A DNA stretch of 64,000 nucleotides from Neobacillus niacini NBRC 15566 (GCF_001591505.1 NZ_BCVA01000002.1:235995-299994); one strand, 5' to 3'. Counted from the first letter of the stretch, positions 23,534 to 35,058 are shown. Translations and numbers: made by a program. Notes: a model not told the origin generated them from the sequence alone.

Positions 23534-26212
23534 ATGAAATTCCATGAGATGGAGATAAATCAAGTAGAAAAGGTCTTAGATACCGACTTTTCGTCTGGGT
23601 TATCACCAGAAGCAGTAAAGAAACGAATAGCTCAGCATGGGCATAATGAATTGCAAGAAGGGGAAAAGCAATCTGCTTTGCTCTTGTTTTTTAGTCAGTT
23701 TAAAGATTTTATGGTGCTGGTACTTCTTGCAGCTACGCTTTTATCGGGTTTGCTTGGTGAATATATTGATGCCGTTGCGATTATTGCTATTGTCATTATT
23801 AACGGTATCCTTGGATTCTATCAGGAAAGAAGAGCTGAGAAATCCTTGCAGGCACTAAAGGAATTATCCGCTCCACAGGTTTCTGTTTTACGGGAAGGAC
23901 AATGGGTGAAAATCCCTTCTAAAGAGATTGTCCCCGGAGATATTATTAAGTTTTCAAGCGGAGATAGAATAGGTGCCGATGTACGGATTATTGAATCTAG
24001 AAGTTTAGAAATCGAAGAGTCCGCACTTACTGGAGAGTCCGTGCCGGTATCTAAGCATATAGATCCTTTAAAGACAATTAACCCAGGGATTGGTGACATG
24101 GAGAACATAGCCTTCATGGGCACGATGATTACTAGGGGGAGTGGTGTAGGAGTCGTTATTGGTACAGGAATGAAAACCGCGATGGGGCAAATTGCCGACT
24201 TACTCCAAAATGCAGAAACGCAGGAAACTCCGCTGCAGCGCCGTTTAGAGCAGTTGGGAAAAATTTTGATTACAGTCGCTTTAGTTTTAACCGTGCTTGT
24301 GGTTGCGGTTGGAGTCTTACAGGGACACGAACTATATGAAATGTTCCTAGCCGGTGTATCTCTTGCAGTTGCAGCAATTCCTGAGGGATTACCGGCCATT
24401 GTTACGGTTGCATTGTCTCTTGGAGTTCAAAAAATGATTAAGAAAAATGCAATAGTTAGAAAGCTGCCGGCAGTAGAAACACTCGGCTGTGCGTCGGTTA
24501 TTTGTTCTGATAAAACAGGTACTATGACACAAAACAAAATGACTGTTACCCATTTATGGAGCGGAGGTAACACTTGGACAGTCGATGGTGTCGGCTATCA
24601 GCCGCGAGGTGATTTTTACCGTGATAATACGGTTGTTCATCCAAAAGATGAAAAAGCCTTGCAGCAAATGCTCATCTTCGGGATGATCTGTAACCATTCA
24701 GAACTAGTAATCAAAGATGAAGATTACATTCTTGACGGAGATCCTACAGAAGGTGCGTTGCTTGTTAGTGCGATGAAAGCGGGATTAGACCGTACAAATT
24801 TATTAGATGAATTTACCATTGTAAAGGAATTCCCGTTTGATTCTGCGAGAAAAATGATGAGTATGCATGTTAAAGACAAGCAGGGCAGGAATTTTATAGT
24901 AACAAAAGGGGCTCCGGATGTAATTATAGGTAAGAGTGAATCCATCCTTTGGGATGGTAAGACACAATATCTTGGACAGAGTGTCCAAAACCAAGTACAA
25001 GAAGCTATCAATAACCTTGCTTCAAAAGCCCTAAGAACGATCGCCATTGCCTTTAAACCTATACCTGCCAATACCATGATCCTTAGCGAACAGGAAGCGG
25101 AAAATAAATTAACCTTTATTGGTGTCCAGGGAATGATTGACCCTCCTAGACCTGAGGTTAAAGACGCAGTAAAAGAATGTAAAGAAGCAGGAATAAAAAC
25201 GGTAATGATCACCGGCGATCATGTAATAACGGCTAAAGCGATCGCTGCTCAACTGGGAATTTTAACGAAAAAGAGTATGGTTCTAGATGGAAATGCTCTA
25301 TCAAACATGTCCGTTGAGGAACTTGAGGAAGTAGTTGACGATGTTTCAGTATTTGCTCGTGTTTCACCAGAGCATAAATTGAAAATTGTTAAGGCTTTAC
25401 AAAATAGAGGTCATATTGTTGCCATGACAGGTGATGGTGTAAATGATGCACCGGCTATTAAAGCCGCGGATATTGGTGTCGCCATGGGGATTACAGGCAC
25501 AGACGTGGCAAAAGAAGCATCTTCACTTGTACTATTGGATGATAATTTCGCAACAATCAAGTCTGCAATTGAAGAAGGCAGAAATATATATGAAAATATA
25601 AGGAAATTTGTTCGATACTTACTGGCTTCGAATGTAGGTGAAATTTTGGTCATGTTGTTTGCTATGATCTTAGCACTGCCACTGCCGTTAGTTCCGATTC
25701 AAATCCTTTGGGTTAATTTAGTGACGGATGGACTGCCAGCAATGGCATTAGGATTGGACCGCCCTGAAGAGGATGTAATGAAACGTAAACCGCGCAGCCC
25801 TAATGAAGGTGTATTTTCTCGAGGATTAGGCTGGAAAGTGGTCTCAAGGGGTTTTCTCATTGGAATCGTCACCTTATTAGCCTTTATGATTGTCTATAAA
25901 CAGAATCCTGAAAATCTACCATATGCACAAACAATTGCATTCGCAACACTAGTGTTAGCGCAGCTCATTCATGTGTTTGATTGTAGAAGTGAAAAGTCTG
26001 TTTTATCTAGAAATCCATTTGGGAACCAATATCTGGTTTGGGCGGTTGTGTCATCCCTTGCATTGATGATTGCAGTCATTTACTACCCGCCATTCCAGCC
26101 AATATTTCACACCTTACCAATCTTAGCAAAAGACTGGCTTTTGATTATCGGACTATCTTCGATCCCAACTTTTTTACTAGCAGGATCATTTTTGTTAAGA
26201 AAAACAAAATAA
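23534..26212 (+). CDS. yloB: Calcium-transporting P-type ATPase YloB (P2A, SERCA-like)
   Basis: Cytoplasmic-membrane cation pump, most likely exporting Ca2+ at the cost of ATP. The 892-residue protein contains an N-terminal cation-ATPase domain, actuator TGES loop (ALTGESVPVSK), phosphorylated Asp326 in CSDKTGTMTQ, ATP site KGAPDV, hinge TGDGVNDAPA, and ten membrane segments. The calcium-type signatures VAAIPEGLPA (M4) and ILWVNLVTDGLPAMALG (M6) support P2A specificity rather than K+ or heavy metals. In B. subtilis the homologue is expressed in sporulation, but I see no clear promoter here. It is divergent from rqcH, with a 192-base gap. Confidence 0.93.
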   Translation: MKFHEMEINQVEKVLDTDFSSGLSPEAVKKRIAQHGHNELQEGEKQSALLLFFSQFKDFMVLVLLAATLLSGLLGEYIDAVAIIAIVIINGILGFYQERRAEKSLQALKELSAPQVSVLREGQWVKIPSKEIVPGDIIKFSSGDRIGADVRIIESRSLEIEESALTGESVPVSKHIDPLKTINPGIGDMENIAFMGTMITRGSGVGVVIGTGMKTAMGQIADLLQNAETQETPLQRRLEQLGKILITVALVLTVLVVAVGVLQGHELYEMFLAGVSLAVAAIPEGLPAIVTVALSLGVQKMIKKNAIVRKLPAVETLGCASVICSDKTGTMTQNKMTVTHLWSGGNTWTVDGVGYQPRGDFYRDNTVVHPKDEKALQQMLIFGMICNHSELVIKDEDYILDGDPTEGALLVSAMKAGLDRTNLLDEFTIVKEFPFDSARKMMSMHVKDKQGRNFIVTKGAPDVIIGKSESILWDGKTQYLGQSVQNQVQEAINNLASKALRTIAIAFKPIPANTMILSEQEAENKLTFIGVQGMIDPPRPEVKDAVKECKEAGIKTVMITGDHVITAKAIAAQLGILTKKSMVLDGNALSNMSVEELEEVVDDVSVFARVSPEHKLKIVKALQNRGHIVAMTGDGVNDAPAIKAADIGVAMGITGTDVAKEASSLVLLDDNFATIKSAIEEGRNIYENIRKFVRYLLASNVGEILVMLFAMILALPLPLVPIQILWVNLVTDGLPAMALGLDRPEEDVMKRKPRSPNEGVFSRGLGWKVVSRGFLIGIVTLLAFMIVYKQNPENLPYAQTIAFATLVLAQLIHVFDCRSEKSVLSRNPFGNQYLVWAVVSSLALMIAVIYYPPFQPIFHTLPILAKDWLLIIGLSSIPTFLLAGSFLLRKTK

Positions 26213-26227
26213 AGTGTGTTATAATCC

Positions 26228-26268
26228 AAAAGGTAGTAGAGATGACTCTATTACCTTTTGTTAGTTTT
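26228..26268 (+). terminator. Terminator of yloB
   Basis: A 14-bp stem (26228-26241 with 26246-26259, one G-U pair) has an ATGA tetraloop and is followed by a moderate T-rich tail GTTAGTTTT, 15 bases after the yloB stop. Confidence 0.8.
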
Positions 26269-26332
26269 CAAAAAAAACAATACTTTACATAGTAGGTTAA
26301 CCGCTCATCTTCAGAAGATTGGAGTGTCCTTA

Positions 26333-27208
26333 ATGGTTTCAAGTATGACGGGCTTTGGGAGGAGCAGCATTTCCTCTGCCTCTTTTTCTGTAAATGTGGA
26401 AGTAAAAACAGTCAACCATCGTTTTTGTGAAATAAATGTTCGGATGCCGAGGCAGTTATTAAAGGTAGAAGATAAGATTAAGAAAAAGTTGAATCAGCAC
26501 CTTCGACGCGGCAGGGCTGAAGTTTATATAATGATAGAAGGGGAAGGTGCGGTTACTCGGAAAATTCAGGTTGATTGGAAACTCCTCGAAGAATACTACC
26601 TGTTTATTAAAGAAGCACGTAATAAATTTAATATTGAAGGAAAAGTGTTACTTCAGGATTTATTAACACGAAACGAATTTTTACATATCGAAGAAAATGA
26701 TGCTGGCAACGAAGAATTGGAAAATTTAGTACTAAGAGCAACAGAAGAAGCAGTTTTACTATGTAAGCAAATGCGAGTTACCGAAGGAGAAGAGCTAAAA
26801 AAGGATTTGCTCACTTCTTTATTACAGCTAGATACAAATTTAGATGAACTAAAAGATTACGCTCCTCAAGTTGTCTCCGCCTATCAAGAACGTTTAATGA
26901 AAAGAATTGAGGAATTAGTACAAGGACAAATTGATGAAAGTCGTGTATTAACCGAAGTGGCAATCTTTTCTGATAAAATTGATATTAACGAGGAATTGAC
27001 AAGGTTAAATAGTCACGTCCAGCAATTTAAGCAAACATTAAACGAGATTGAGCCGATTGGAAGAAAACTTGATTTTCTTGTGCAGGAGATGAATAGGGAA
27101 GCGAATACAATTGGGTCAAAAGCAAATGATTCAACTATTACTAAAAAAGTAGTTGAAATAAAAAGTTTGCTTGAGAAACTGAAGGAACAAGTTCAAAATA
27201 TTGAATAA
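26333..27208 (+). CDS. yloC: YicC/YloC family endoribonuclease
   Basis: YicC family protein of 291 residues. E. coli YicC is reported to be an endoribonuclease acting on small RNA; the Bacillus protein's target is not known to me. The N-terminal YicC domain starts [11 protein letters not shown] and has [19 protein letters not shown]; the C-terminal DUF1732 region has ISVxR.E-like [23 protein letters not shown] and [19 protein letters not shown]. The start at 26333 follows TTGGAGTG. It heads the yloC-remA-gmk-rpoZ group, with a 13-base palindrome just before the ribosome binding site. Confidence 0.9.
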   Translation: MVSSMTGFGRSSISSASFSVNVEVKTVNHRFCEINVRMPRQLLKVEDKIKKKLNQHLRRGRAEVYIMIEGEGAVTRKIQVDWKLLEEYYLFIKEARNKFNIEGKVLLQDLLTRNEFLHIEENDAGNEELENLVLRATEEAVLLCKQMRVTEGEELKKDLLTSLLQLDTNLDELKDYAPQVVSAYQERLMKRIEELVQGQIDESRVLTEVAIFSDKIDINEELTRLNSHVQQFKQTLNEIEPIGRKLDFLVQEMNREANTIGSKANDSTITKKVVEIKSLLEKLKEQVQNIE

Positions 27209-27267
27209 TAGTGTTTAGAAACTGGTTGACTCGACCAAAATATATTATTGATGATTGGATGATAATC

Positions 27268-27531
27268 ATGTCGATTAAATTAATTAATATTGGCTTTGGA
27301 AATATCGTATCTGCCAATCGGATAATTTCAATTGTAAGCCCTGAATCAGCTCCGATAAAAAGGATAATCCAAGATGCCCGTGATCGGGGTTCTTTGATTG
27401 ATGCTACATATGGAAGACGTACACGTGCGGTAATAGTCATGGATAGTGACCATGTTATTTTATCAGCTGTACAACCTGAAACGGTTGCCCATCGTTTGGG
27501 CGACCGTGATGAAATTATAGACGAAGGGTAG
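27268..27531 (+). CDS. remA: Extracellular matrix regulator RemA
   Basis: DNA-binding regulator that, in B. subtilis, activates biofilm matrix operons and osmoprotection genes. The 87-residue protein carries the family blocks [43 protein letters not shown] and [25 protein letters not shown]. The ATG at 27268 gives the family N-terminus; the ribosome binding site (GGATGAT) is weak. An in-frame start at 27211 would add 19 residues with no family counterpart. It lies between yloC and gmk, as in other Bacillus. Confidence 0.93.
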   Translation: MSIKLINIGFGNIVSANRIISIVSPESAPIKRIIQDARDRGSLIDATYGRRTRAVIVMDSDHVILSAVQPETVAHRLGDRDEIIDEG

Positions 27532-27538
27532 GATATAG

Positions 27539-28156
<618 letters not shown>

Positions 28157-28402
28157 ATGTTATATCCTTCGATTGATTCATTACTTAATAAAATTGACTC
28201 AAAATACTCACTAGTTTCTGTTGCGGCAAAACGTGCTCGTTCCATGCAGCAAACACATGATGAAAGATTACCTAAATATGTTTCCTATAAACATGTAGGA
28301 AAAGCCTTAGAGGAAATCTACAGCGGTGAGCTGACATACCGAATTCCCAAAAAATCAGAAACAGGTGCTGTCTACGGTAAAGATAGTAATATAGGCAAGT
28401 AG
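28157..28402 (+). CDS. rpoZ: RNA polymerase omega subunit
   Basis: Omega subunit, which helps assemble and stabilise the beta' subunit of RNA polymerase. The 81-residue protein has the conserved [29 protein letters not shown] core and the [20 protein letters not shown] segment. The C-terminus ([18 protein letters not shown]) is somewhat longer than in B. subtilis. The start comes immediately after the gmk stop, with TGGAGGTTGAATAA as the ribosome binding site. A strong terminator follows. Confidence 0.94.
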   Translation: MLYPSIDSLLNKIDSKYSLVSVAAKRARSMQQTHDERLPKYVSYKHVGKALEEIYSGELTYRIPKKSETGAVYGKDSNIGK

Positions 28403-28412
28403 TAAACGAGAA

Positions 28413-28447
28413 GGTCTGACGGCAGGATGTCAGACTTTTTTTGTTTT
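28413..28447 (+). terminator. Terminator after rpoZ
   Basis: GTCTGAC / GTCAGAC stem with loop GGCAGGAT, followed by seven T, 10 bases after the rpoZ stop. Confidence 0.92.
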
Positions 28448-28542
28448 TTGTCGAAAAGCGGTTGAAAAAGATGAAAAAACAAAGTGTTTCTAGCATAATA
28501 AAAGAATAGATATTTGTGGAATAGAGAAGTGGGGGATACGAG

Positions 28543-29763
28543 ATGTTAGATAAAAAGGTTTTATTATGTGTGTCAGGTGGAATTGCGGTATATAAAGCAG
28601 CAGCTCTTACAAGCAAACTTGTCCAAGCTGGCGCTAAGGTAAAAGTAATCCTTAGTGACTCTGCAGTAAAATTTGTTTCCCCGTTAACTTTTCAGGCGTT
28701 ATCCCGAAATGATGTGTATACCGATACATTTGAAGAGAAAAATCCCGGTGTGATTGCACACATTGATTTAGCTGATTGGGCGGATTTAATACTTGTGGCA
28801 CCTGCGACAGCCAATACGATAGGTAAGCTGGCAAATGGCATTGCTGATAATATGATTACCACCACCTTACTCGCTGCAACTGCTCCAGTATGGATTGCTC
28901 CGGCGATGAATGTACATATGTATGACCATCCGGCAGTAAAAAAGAACATAGAGATATTGGCAGCTTATGGTTATCGATTTATCGAACCAAGTGAGGGCTA
29001 TTTAGCTTGTGGCTATGTAGGCAAGGGACGTTTAGAGGAACCTGAAAAAATTGTTGAATTAATCCACCAGCATTTTTTAAATAAAAGCTCGTTGAAGTTA
29101 AAAGGGAAAACCGTTTTAATTACTGCAGGCCCAACGAGAGAAAGGATTGACCCCGTCCGCTTTATTACCAACCATTCTACAGGAAAAATGGGATACGCTC
29201 TTGCGGAAGCAGCGAAGAAAGAGGGCGCAAAGGTAATCTTGGTTTCTGGACCGGTTCATTTATCTCCCCCCGTGGGTGTGGATATAGTGAAAGTTGAGAG
29301 TGCAGATGAAATGTATCATGCAGTCATGAACAACTTTGATCATGCTGATATTATTATAAAAACAGCCGCGGTTGCTGATTACACTCCGAAAGTTTCTTAT
29401 GAACATAAAATGAAAAAGCAGCCAGGGGACAAAGTGATTGAACTCGAAAGAACGAAAGATATTTTATTTGAGCTCGGAGCCAAGAAAAGAAACCAAGTTC
29501 TAATTGGATTCGCAGCGGAAACGGAAAATGTCGAAGAGTACGCAGTAAAAAAATTAAAGGCCAAAAATGCAGATATGATTGTAGCCAATAATGTTAAGTC
29601 AGAAGGTGCAGGATTTGGCAGGGATACAAACATAGTGACACTTTTTAAGCGTGACGGAAGTAAAATCGAGTTACCTCTAATGTCAAAGCTTGAGGTTGCA
29701 CATAAAATTATCGAAGAAATCGTTGTATTACCAAAGGATTTGGAACCAAATGAAAGTCGCTAG
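28543..29763 (+). CDS. coaBC: Bifunctional phosphopantothenoylcysteine decarboxylase / phosphopantothenate-cysteine ligase
   Basis: Two consecutive steps of coenzyme A synthesis. The N-terminal CoaC flavin domain (about residues 1-180) starts [17 protein letters not shown] and has [19 protein letters not shown] and the PAMNVHMY motif. The C-terminal CoaB ligase domain (about 190-400) has [20 protein letters not shown] and [15 protein letters not shown]. Length of 406 residues is typical. The ATG follows AAGTGGGGGATACGAG. The last 14 bases overlap priA. Confidence 0.95.
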   Translation: MLDKKVLLCVSGGIAVYKAAALTSKLVQAGAKVKVILSDSAVKFVSPLTFQALSRNDVYTDTFEEKNPGVIAHIDLADWADLILVAPATANTIGKLANGIADNMITTTLLAATAPVWIAPAMNVHMYDHPAVKKNIEILAAYGYRFIEPSEGYLACGYVGKGRLEEPEKIVELIHQHFLNKSSLKLKGKTVLITAGPTRERIDPVRFITNHSTGKMGYALAEAAKKEGAKVILVSGPVHLSPPVGVDIVKVESADEMYHAVMNNFDHADIIIKTAAVADYTPKVSYEHKMKKQPGDKVIELERTKDILFELGAKKRNQVLIGFAAETENVEEYAVKKLKAKNADMIVANNVKSEGAGFGRDTNIVTLFKRDGSKIELPLMSKLEVAHKIIEEIVVLPKDLEPNESR

Positions 29764-32161
29764 TGTTATTGTAGATGTGCCTGCAAAACAAACCGATAGA
29801 GCGTTTGATTATTTAATACCAGCACAATGGCATGAGACTATTCAGCCCGGAATGAGGGTAATCGTCCCCTTCGGTCCAAGGAAAATTCAAGGTTTTGTTA
29901 CTGAGATAAAAGCAGATTCAGAATTTAAGAAACTCCGTGAAATTATTGAACCAATGGATCTAGAACCTGTTTTAAATCAGGAATTACTAGATCTAGGTAA
30001 TTGGCTGACTGAAAATACGTTGTGCTTTAAGATATATGCCTTCCAGGCAATGCTCCCAGCTGCTTTAAAAGCGAAATATGAAAAGAAAGTAAAGCTTTCT
30101 GCAGGAGTAAAACCAAATCAATTACCTGACAAACTTCAAGAAGCATTTAAAAATGAAGAAACGATTAATTGGGATGACGCCTTAAAGAATGGTCTTGTTC
30201 CAATCCTTCAAAGAGAAGCTGCTAAAGGTCTGTTAGAAGTTATTTATGTAGTGAAAGAAAGACTTAAGAAAAAGAAGTTAAAGTATATAATACCGCTAAT
30301 TTCCTCTGCAGATCTGGAAACAGCGCATAAGAGCCTGACTCAAAAAGCAGACAAACAAAAAGAAGTACTAAAATACTTTGTTGAACACAGTGATCCGGTG
30401 GAATTACGGCAATTATTATCACTATTAAATATATCTGCGTCAACCGTAAAAGCACTCGTTGAAAAGGGATTTCTTGCTGAACGAAACATGGAAGTTTATC
30501 GTGATCCCTATGAAAATCGGACTTTCTCACGTACCGAGCCGCTGCCCTTGACGGAGGACCAGCAGCGGGCAATCGTTCCGATTCTAGATAGTATTGAAAA
30601 TAAACTTCATGAGGTTTTTTTACTTTATGGAGTAACTGGAAGCGGGAAAACTGAAATTTACTTACAAACCATTCAGAATGTCATTGAAAAAGGCAGAGAA
30701 GCGATTGTACTTGTACCAGAAATTGCTTTAACTCCTCAAATGGTAAATCGCTTTAAGGGACGTTTTGGAAATTTAGTAGCGGTTTTGCACAGCGGACTGT
30801 CTGCTGGTGAAAAGTATGATGAATGGCGGAAGATCCAACGTAAAGAGGTTAAAGTTGTTGTAGGTGCTAGATCAGCTATCTTTGCTCCTTTTGAGAATTT
30901 GGGAATCATCATTATTGATGAGGAACATGAAACAAGCTATAAGCAGGAAGAAATGCCACGCTATCATGCTCGAGATGTGGCAATTGAACGAGCCCAAAAA
31001 AATAATTGTCCAGTTGTTTTAGGAAGTGCAACTCCAGCACTAGAGTCATTTGCGAGAGCACAAAAAGGAGTATACACATTATTATCTCTGCCAAACAGAA
31101 TGAATAAAAGAGCACTTCCAGCTGTAGAAATTATTGATATGCGTGAAGAGCTTAGAGAAGGCAATCGATCTATGTTCTCAAGAAAGTTGTTTGACTTACT
31201 GAAGGATAGAATTGAAAGAAAAGAGCAGTCTGTACTATTTCTAAATAAACGCGGTCACTCATCATTCGTTATGTGCAGGGATTGTGGGTATGTGATGAAT
31301 TGTCCTAATTGTGATATCTCCTTGACTTATCATAAGGTTAAGGAACAAATGAAATGTCATTATTGTGGATTTGAGAGTTATGTACCGAACCAGTGCCCTG
31401 AGTGCTCAAGTGATTACATTCGCTATTTTGGGACGGGAACGCAAAAGGTTGAAGATGAACTTGGTAAAATTCTTCCTGAAGCAAAAGTGATTCGTATGGA
31501 TGTTGATACAACGGGACAAAAGGGCGCCCATGAAAGACTGTTAAAGGAATTTCATGAAGGAAAAGCAGATATTCTCTTAGGAACACAAATGATTGCAAAA
31601 GGACTCGATTTTCCCAATATTACGCTTGTTGGCGTCCTTTCAGCAGATACGATGCTCCATTTACCGGATTTCCGCTCCTCTGAAAAGACCTTTCAGCTAT
31701 TAACACAAGTCAGCGGCAGGGCGGGACGTCATGAATTACCCGGGGAAGTGGTAATCCAAACTTATACTCCGGAGCACTATAGTGTAGAACTGGCCGGAAC
31801 ACAGGATTATGATCGCTTCTATCACAGGGAAATGATGATACGAAAAGCGCATCATTACCCGCCATTTTACTATTTGGCCTTAATAACCATAAGTCATGAA
31901 GAGTTAATGACTGTCGTCTCAGCAACGGAAAAAATTGCTGCATTTGTCCGAGCCCGTATTTCCAACCAGGCAGTTGTTTTAGGGCCAGCGGCGTCGCCAA
32001 TCCCACGAATTAATAATCGATACCGCTATCATTGCTTAATAAAATATAAGCGTGAACCGGAGCTTACTAAAACGTTAAAAGCAATACTCGACCAGTATCA
32101 AAGCGACCCAAAGAGCGGGTTACTCGTTTCTATCGATGTAAACCCATTTATTTTAATGTAA
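29750..32161 (+). CDS. priA: Primosomal protein N' (PriA replication restart helicase)
   Basis: Superfamily 2 3'-to-5' helicase that loads the restart primosome at stalled forks. The 803-residue protein has the 3'-DNA binding and winged-helix N-terminus, Walker A LLYGVTGSGKTEIYL (about residue 290), DEEH Walker B (IIIDEEHETSYKQ), eight zinc-binding cysteines in the insertion CRDCGYVMNCPNCD, CHYCG and CPEC, and the helicase motif VSGRAGR. The ATG at 29750 lies within the end of coaBC with AAAGGA upstream. An earlier in-frame TTG at 29690 has no ribosome binding site. Confidence 0.96.
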   Translation: MKVASVIVDVPAKQTDRAFDYLIPAQWHETIQPGMRVIVPFGPRKIQGFVTEIKADSEFKKLREIIEPMDLEPVLNQELLDLGNWLTENTLCFKIYAFQAMLPAALKAKYEKKVKLSAGVKPNQLPDKLQEAFKNEETINWDDALKNGLVPILQREAAKGLLEVIYVVKERLKKKKLKYIIPLISSADLETAHKSLTQKADKQKEVLKYFVEHSDPVELRQLLSLLNISASTVKALVEKGFLAERNMEVYRDPYENRTFSRTEPLPLTEDQQRAIVPILDSIENKLHEVFLLYGVTGSGKTEIYLQTIQNVIEKGREAIVLVPEIALTPQMVNRFKGRFGNLVAVLHSGLSAGEKYDEWRKIQRKEVKVVVGARSAIFAPFENLGIIIIDEEHETSYKQEEMPRYHARDVAIERAQKNNCPVVLGSATPALESFARAQKGVYTLLSLPNRMNKRALPAVEIIDMREELREGNRSMFSRKLFDLLKDRIERKEQSVLFLNKRGHSSFVMCRDCGYVMNCPNCDISLTYHKVKEQMKCHYCGFESYVPNQCPECSSDYIRYFGTGTQKVEDELGKILPEAKVIRMDVDTTGQKGAHERLLKEFHEGKADILLGTQMIAKGLDFPNITLVGVLSADTMLHLPDFRSSEKTFQLLTQVSGRAGRHELPGEVVIQTYTPEHYSVELAGTQDYDRFYHREMMIRKAHHYPPFYYLALITISHEELMTVVSATEKIAAFVRARISNQAVVLGPAASPIPRINNRYRYHCLIKYKREPELTKTLKAILDQYQSDPKSGLLVSIDVNPFILM

Positions 32162-32277
32162 GATACACAAATATCCTTGATATCCAAGGTTATGATATAG
32201 TGATTTGGGTGAAAATGTTTAGTAATTACGTATAAAGATAAAAATCGGACAACTACGATTTAGATGGAGGAACACCT

Positions 32278-32763
32278 TTGGCTATACGAAAAATTGTTAT
32301 GTACCCAGCTGAGGTACTTGAAAAAGAATGCAGACCTGTAGAGAAGTTTGACAAAAAGCTTGCTAAATTGCTTGATGATATGTATGACACTATGATTCAA
32401 TACGATGGTGTTGGTCTGGCTGCCCCACAGATTGGGATAGATGAACGAATTGCAATCGTCGATATTGATGATGAATCAGGGACGATTGAGATGATTAATC
32501 CTCGTGTTATTCATACATCAGGAGAGCAAACCGGTCCAGAAGGGTGTTTAAGCTTCCCAGATCTATTTGGTGAAGTTACAAGACCAAATCATGTGACAAT
32601 CGAGGCATTTGACCGTAAAGGAAAAAAATACACGCTCGAAGCGGATGAATTTCTCGCAAGGGCGATACAACACGAAATTGATCATTTAGACGGGGTATTA
32701 TTCACATCAAAGGTAAGCCGATATCTCGAAGAAGATGAGTTAAAAGGAGTAGAAAGTGAATGA
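32278..32763 (+). CDS. def: Peptide deformylase
   Basis: Iron-dependent metallohydrolase removing the N-formyl group from nascent proteins. The 161-residue type 1 enzyme has all three family motifs: [17 protein letters not shown] with metal ligand Cys90, and QHEIDHLDG with His132, Glu133 and His136. The start is a TTG at 32278, with GATGGAGG seven bases before it. The 4-base ATGA overlap with fmt pairs the formylating and deformylating enzymes. A 116-base gap from priA suggests its own promoter, but I could not pick a clear one. Confidence 0.96.
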   Translation: MAIRKIVMYPAEVLEKECRPVEKFDKKLAKLLDDMYDTMIQYDGVGLAAPQIGIDERIAIVDIDDESGTIEMINPRVIHTSGEQTGPEGCLSFPDLFGEVTRPNHVTIEAFDRKGKKYTLEADEFLARAIQHEIDHLDGVLFTSKVSRYLEEDELKGVESE

Positions 32764-33704
32764 CGAGGATTGTTTTTATGGGTACCCCAGACTTCTCAGT
32801 ACCCGTGCTGCAAAGAATTATAGATGATGGATATGAGGTTATTGGTGTGGTTACCCAGCCAGATCGACCGGTGGGGAGAAAAAAAGTACTAACACCGCCG
32901 CCTGTCAAAGTTGAGGCATTGAAGCATGGAATCCCTGTCTTTCAACCTGAAAAAATTCGCCAAAAAGAGGAACAGGAAAAAATCCTTTCTTTGAATCCCG
33001 ATTTAATCATTACAGCCGCCTTTGGACAAATACTTCCGAAAGAAATATTAGAAGCACCAGCACATGGTTGTATTAACGTCCACGCCTCACTTCTTCCTGA
33101 ACTCAGGGGAGGTGCACCTATACATTATGCTATCATTCAAGGCAAGAAGAAAACGGGGATAACCATTATGTATATGGTTGAAAAGCTGGATGCAGGTGAC
33201 ATATTAACTCAAGTAGAAGTAGACATTGCCGAAGAAGATAATGTGGGAACCCTTCATACAAAGTTAAGCAAGGCTGGGGCAGACTTATTATCTGAAACTT
33301 TGCCAAATTTACTAAAAGGAAAATTAACACCTATCCCTCAGGATAATGAGAGAGCAACATTTGCTTATAATATTAAACGTGATGAGGAAAAGATTGATTG
33401 GTCCAAAACCGGCCAAGAAATTTATAATCATATCCGTGGCTTAAACCCCTGGCCAGTTGCTTTTACCACTCTTGATGGTCAAACGTTAAAAATCTGGCGT
33501 TCAGAAAAGGTCGCGGGTACAAAAATAGAGGAGCCTGGGACAGTCATAAAAAACGAACCTGATGGTATAACGGTATCAACGGGTGATGACACTGCAATTA
33601 AGATTATAGAACTGCAGCCATCTGGAAAAAAGAAAATGTCATGTGAAGAGTTTTACAGAGGTGCAGGATCGAAAATCTTAGTTGGCAGCAGACTAGGAGA
33701 ATAA
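32760..33704 (+). CDS. fmt: Methionyl-tRNA formyltransferase
   Basis: Formylates initiator Met-tRNA with 10-formyl-tetrahydrofolate. The 314-residue protein has the N-terminal formyltransferase domain ([15 protein letters not shown]; folate and catalytic block [18 protein letters not shown] with the nearby Asn and His; [17 protein letters not shown]) and the C-terminal OB-like tRNA-binding domain (about 205-310). It is translated in coupling with def and is followed one base later by rsmB. Confidence 0.96.
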   Translation: MTRIVFMGTPDFSVPVLQRIIDDGYEVIGVVTQPDRPVGRKKVLTPPPVKVEALKHGIPVFQPEKIRQKEEQEKILSLNPDLIITAAFGQILPKEILEAPAHGCINVHASLLPELRGGAPIHYAIIQGKKKTGITIMYMVEKLDAGDILTQVEVDIAEEDNVGTLHTKLSKAGADLLSETLPNLLKGKLTPIPQDNERATFAYNIKRDEEKIDWSKTGQEIYNHIRGLNPWPVAFTTLDGQTLKIWRSEKVAGTKIEEPGTVIKNEPDGITVSTGDDTAIKIIELQPSGKKKMSCEEFYRGAGSKILVGSRLGE

Positions 33705-33705
33705 A

Positions 33706-35055
33706 ATGACCAATAAAAAGAAAAATGTCCGTGAAGCAGCGGTAGAGTTACTCGAAAACATTGAAAAGAACCAATCATATAGTAATTTATTATTGAATAG
33801 TACCATTGAAAAAAACAAAATTTCCCCTATTGATATCGGTTTACTAACTGAGTTAACATATGGAACATTACAAAGACGGATGGCATTAGATTACTTTCTA
33901 AAACCATTCATTAAAAATAGCAAAAAGTTGGAAAATTGGGTGCGTCAGCTACTAAGGATAACCCTCTATCAAATGGTATACCTTGATAAAATTCCAGATA
34001 GAGCTGCTATATTTGAAGCGGTAGAAATTGCCAAAAAACGAGGTCACAAAGGTATTTCAGGGATGGTAAATGGTGTGCTTAGAAGTATTCAGCGTGAAGG
34101 ACTGCCATCGTTAGAAGCGGTTAGTAATTCAATTGAAAAGCTATCAATTGAAACGAGCCACCCAGAATGGCTCGTTAAGAGGTGGGTGGACCAATTTGGT
34201 TATGAAAGAACGAAAGAAATGTGTGAGGTCAATCTAACGGCACCACTGCAGACAGCAAGAGTTAATCTAACAAAAACGAGCGTCCGTGAAGTAATCGAGG
34301 ATCTTGATGAAGAAGGCTTCCTAGTTGAAAAAAGTCCCATTATACCCGAAGCCATTAGGGCATTGAAAGGAAATTTGGCACTTTCAAGGGCATTTAAAAA
34401 AGGCATGATTACGATACAAGATGAAAGTTCAATGCTAGCGGCCTATGCACTAGCTCCTAATGAAAATGAAATAATTTTGGATGCATGTGCCGCTCCTGGC
34501 GGTAAAACGACGCATATTGCTGAAAAAATGAAACTAACTGGCGGAGTGATCTCGCTTGATTTACATGAACATAAAGTAAAATTAATTAATGAAAATGCTA
34601 AACGTTTAGGTTTGGGCAATATAAGGACAATTGCAATGGATTCACGTAAGGCAGGAGAACAGTTTCAAGAGGAATATTTTGATAGAATTCTTCTTGATGC
34701 CCCGTGTTCAGGGCTGGGTGTTATGAGAAGGAAACCTGACATGAAATATACAAAAAAAGAACAGGATCTTTATCAATTAAGTACCATCCAACAAAATTTA
34801 TTAAACTCTGTCTCACCTTTAGTGAAAAAAGGTGGAATTCTTGTCTACAGTACGTGTACAGTAGATAAAGAAGAAAACGAAGTTACAGTCTTAAAATTTT
34901 TACAAGAGCATCCTGAATTTGAAATAGATGCTTCATTAAAAGGAAGAATGCCTGAGGCAATCCAACCCCTGGTAACAGATGGTTTTTTACAAATACTTCC
35001 CCAGGATATTGGCTCTGACGGATTCTTTATCGCATGCTTAAGAAAGAAGGTGTAA
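33706..35055 (+). CDS. rsmB: 16S rRNA (cytosine-967-C5)-methyltransferase RsmB
   Basis: S-adenosylmethionine-dependent methyltransferase for C967 of 16S rRNA. The 449-residue protein has an N-terminal NusB-like RNA-binding domain (about residues 1-140, with PDRAAIFEAVEIAKKRGHKG) and a C-terminal Rossmann methyltransferase with the SAM loop DACAAPGGKTTHIAE. The two conserved cysteines of m5C enzymes lie in DAPCSGLGVMRRKPD and YSTCTVDKEENE. It lies in the def-fmt-rsmB-rlmN group. Confidence 0.95.
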   Translation: MTNKKKNVREAAVELLENIEKNQSYSNLLLNSTIEKNKISPIDIGLLTELTYGTLQRRMALDYFLKPFIKNSKKLENWVRQLLRITLYQMVYLDKIPDRAAIFEAVEIAKKRGHKGISGMVNGVLRSIQREGLPSLEAVSNSIEKLSIETSHPEWLVKRWVDQFGYERTKEMCEVNLTAPLQTARVNLTKTSVREVIEDLDEEGFLVEKSPIIPEAIRALKGNLALSRAFKKGMITIQDESSMLAAYALAPNENEIILDACAAPGGKTTHIAEKMKLTGGVISLDLHEHKVKLINENAKRLGLGNIRTIAMDSRKAGEQFQEEYFDRILLDAPCSGLGVMRRKPDMKYTKKEQDLYQLSTIQQNLLNSVSPLVKKGGILVYSTCTVDKEENEVTVLKFLQEHPEFEIDASLKGRMPEAIQPLVTDGFLQILPQDIGSDGFFIACLRKKV

Positions 35056-35058
35056 CAG

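Noticed and set aside
23821..24399. 192-codon open frame on the minus strand within yloB
   Set aside because: It is the antisense shadow of a strongly conserved P-type ATPase; no ribosome binding site, no recognisable domain, low-complexity Ser/Thr/Pro-rich translation.
26192..26225. TTGTTA and TATAAT near the end of yloB as a promoter for yloC
   Set aside because: The spacer is 22 bases and a terminator hairpin follows immediately at 26228, so a transcript from it would be ended at once.
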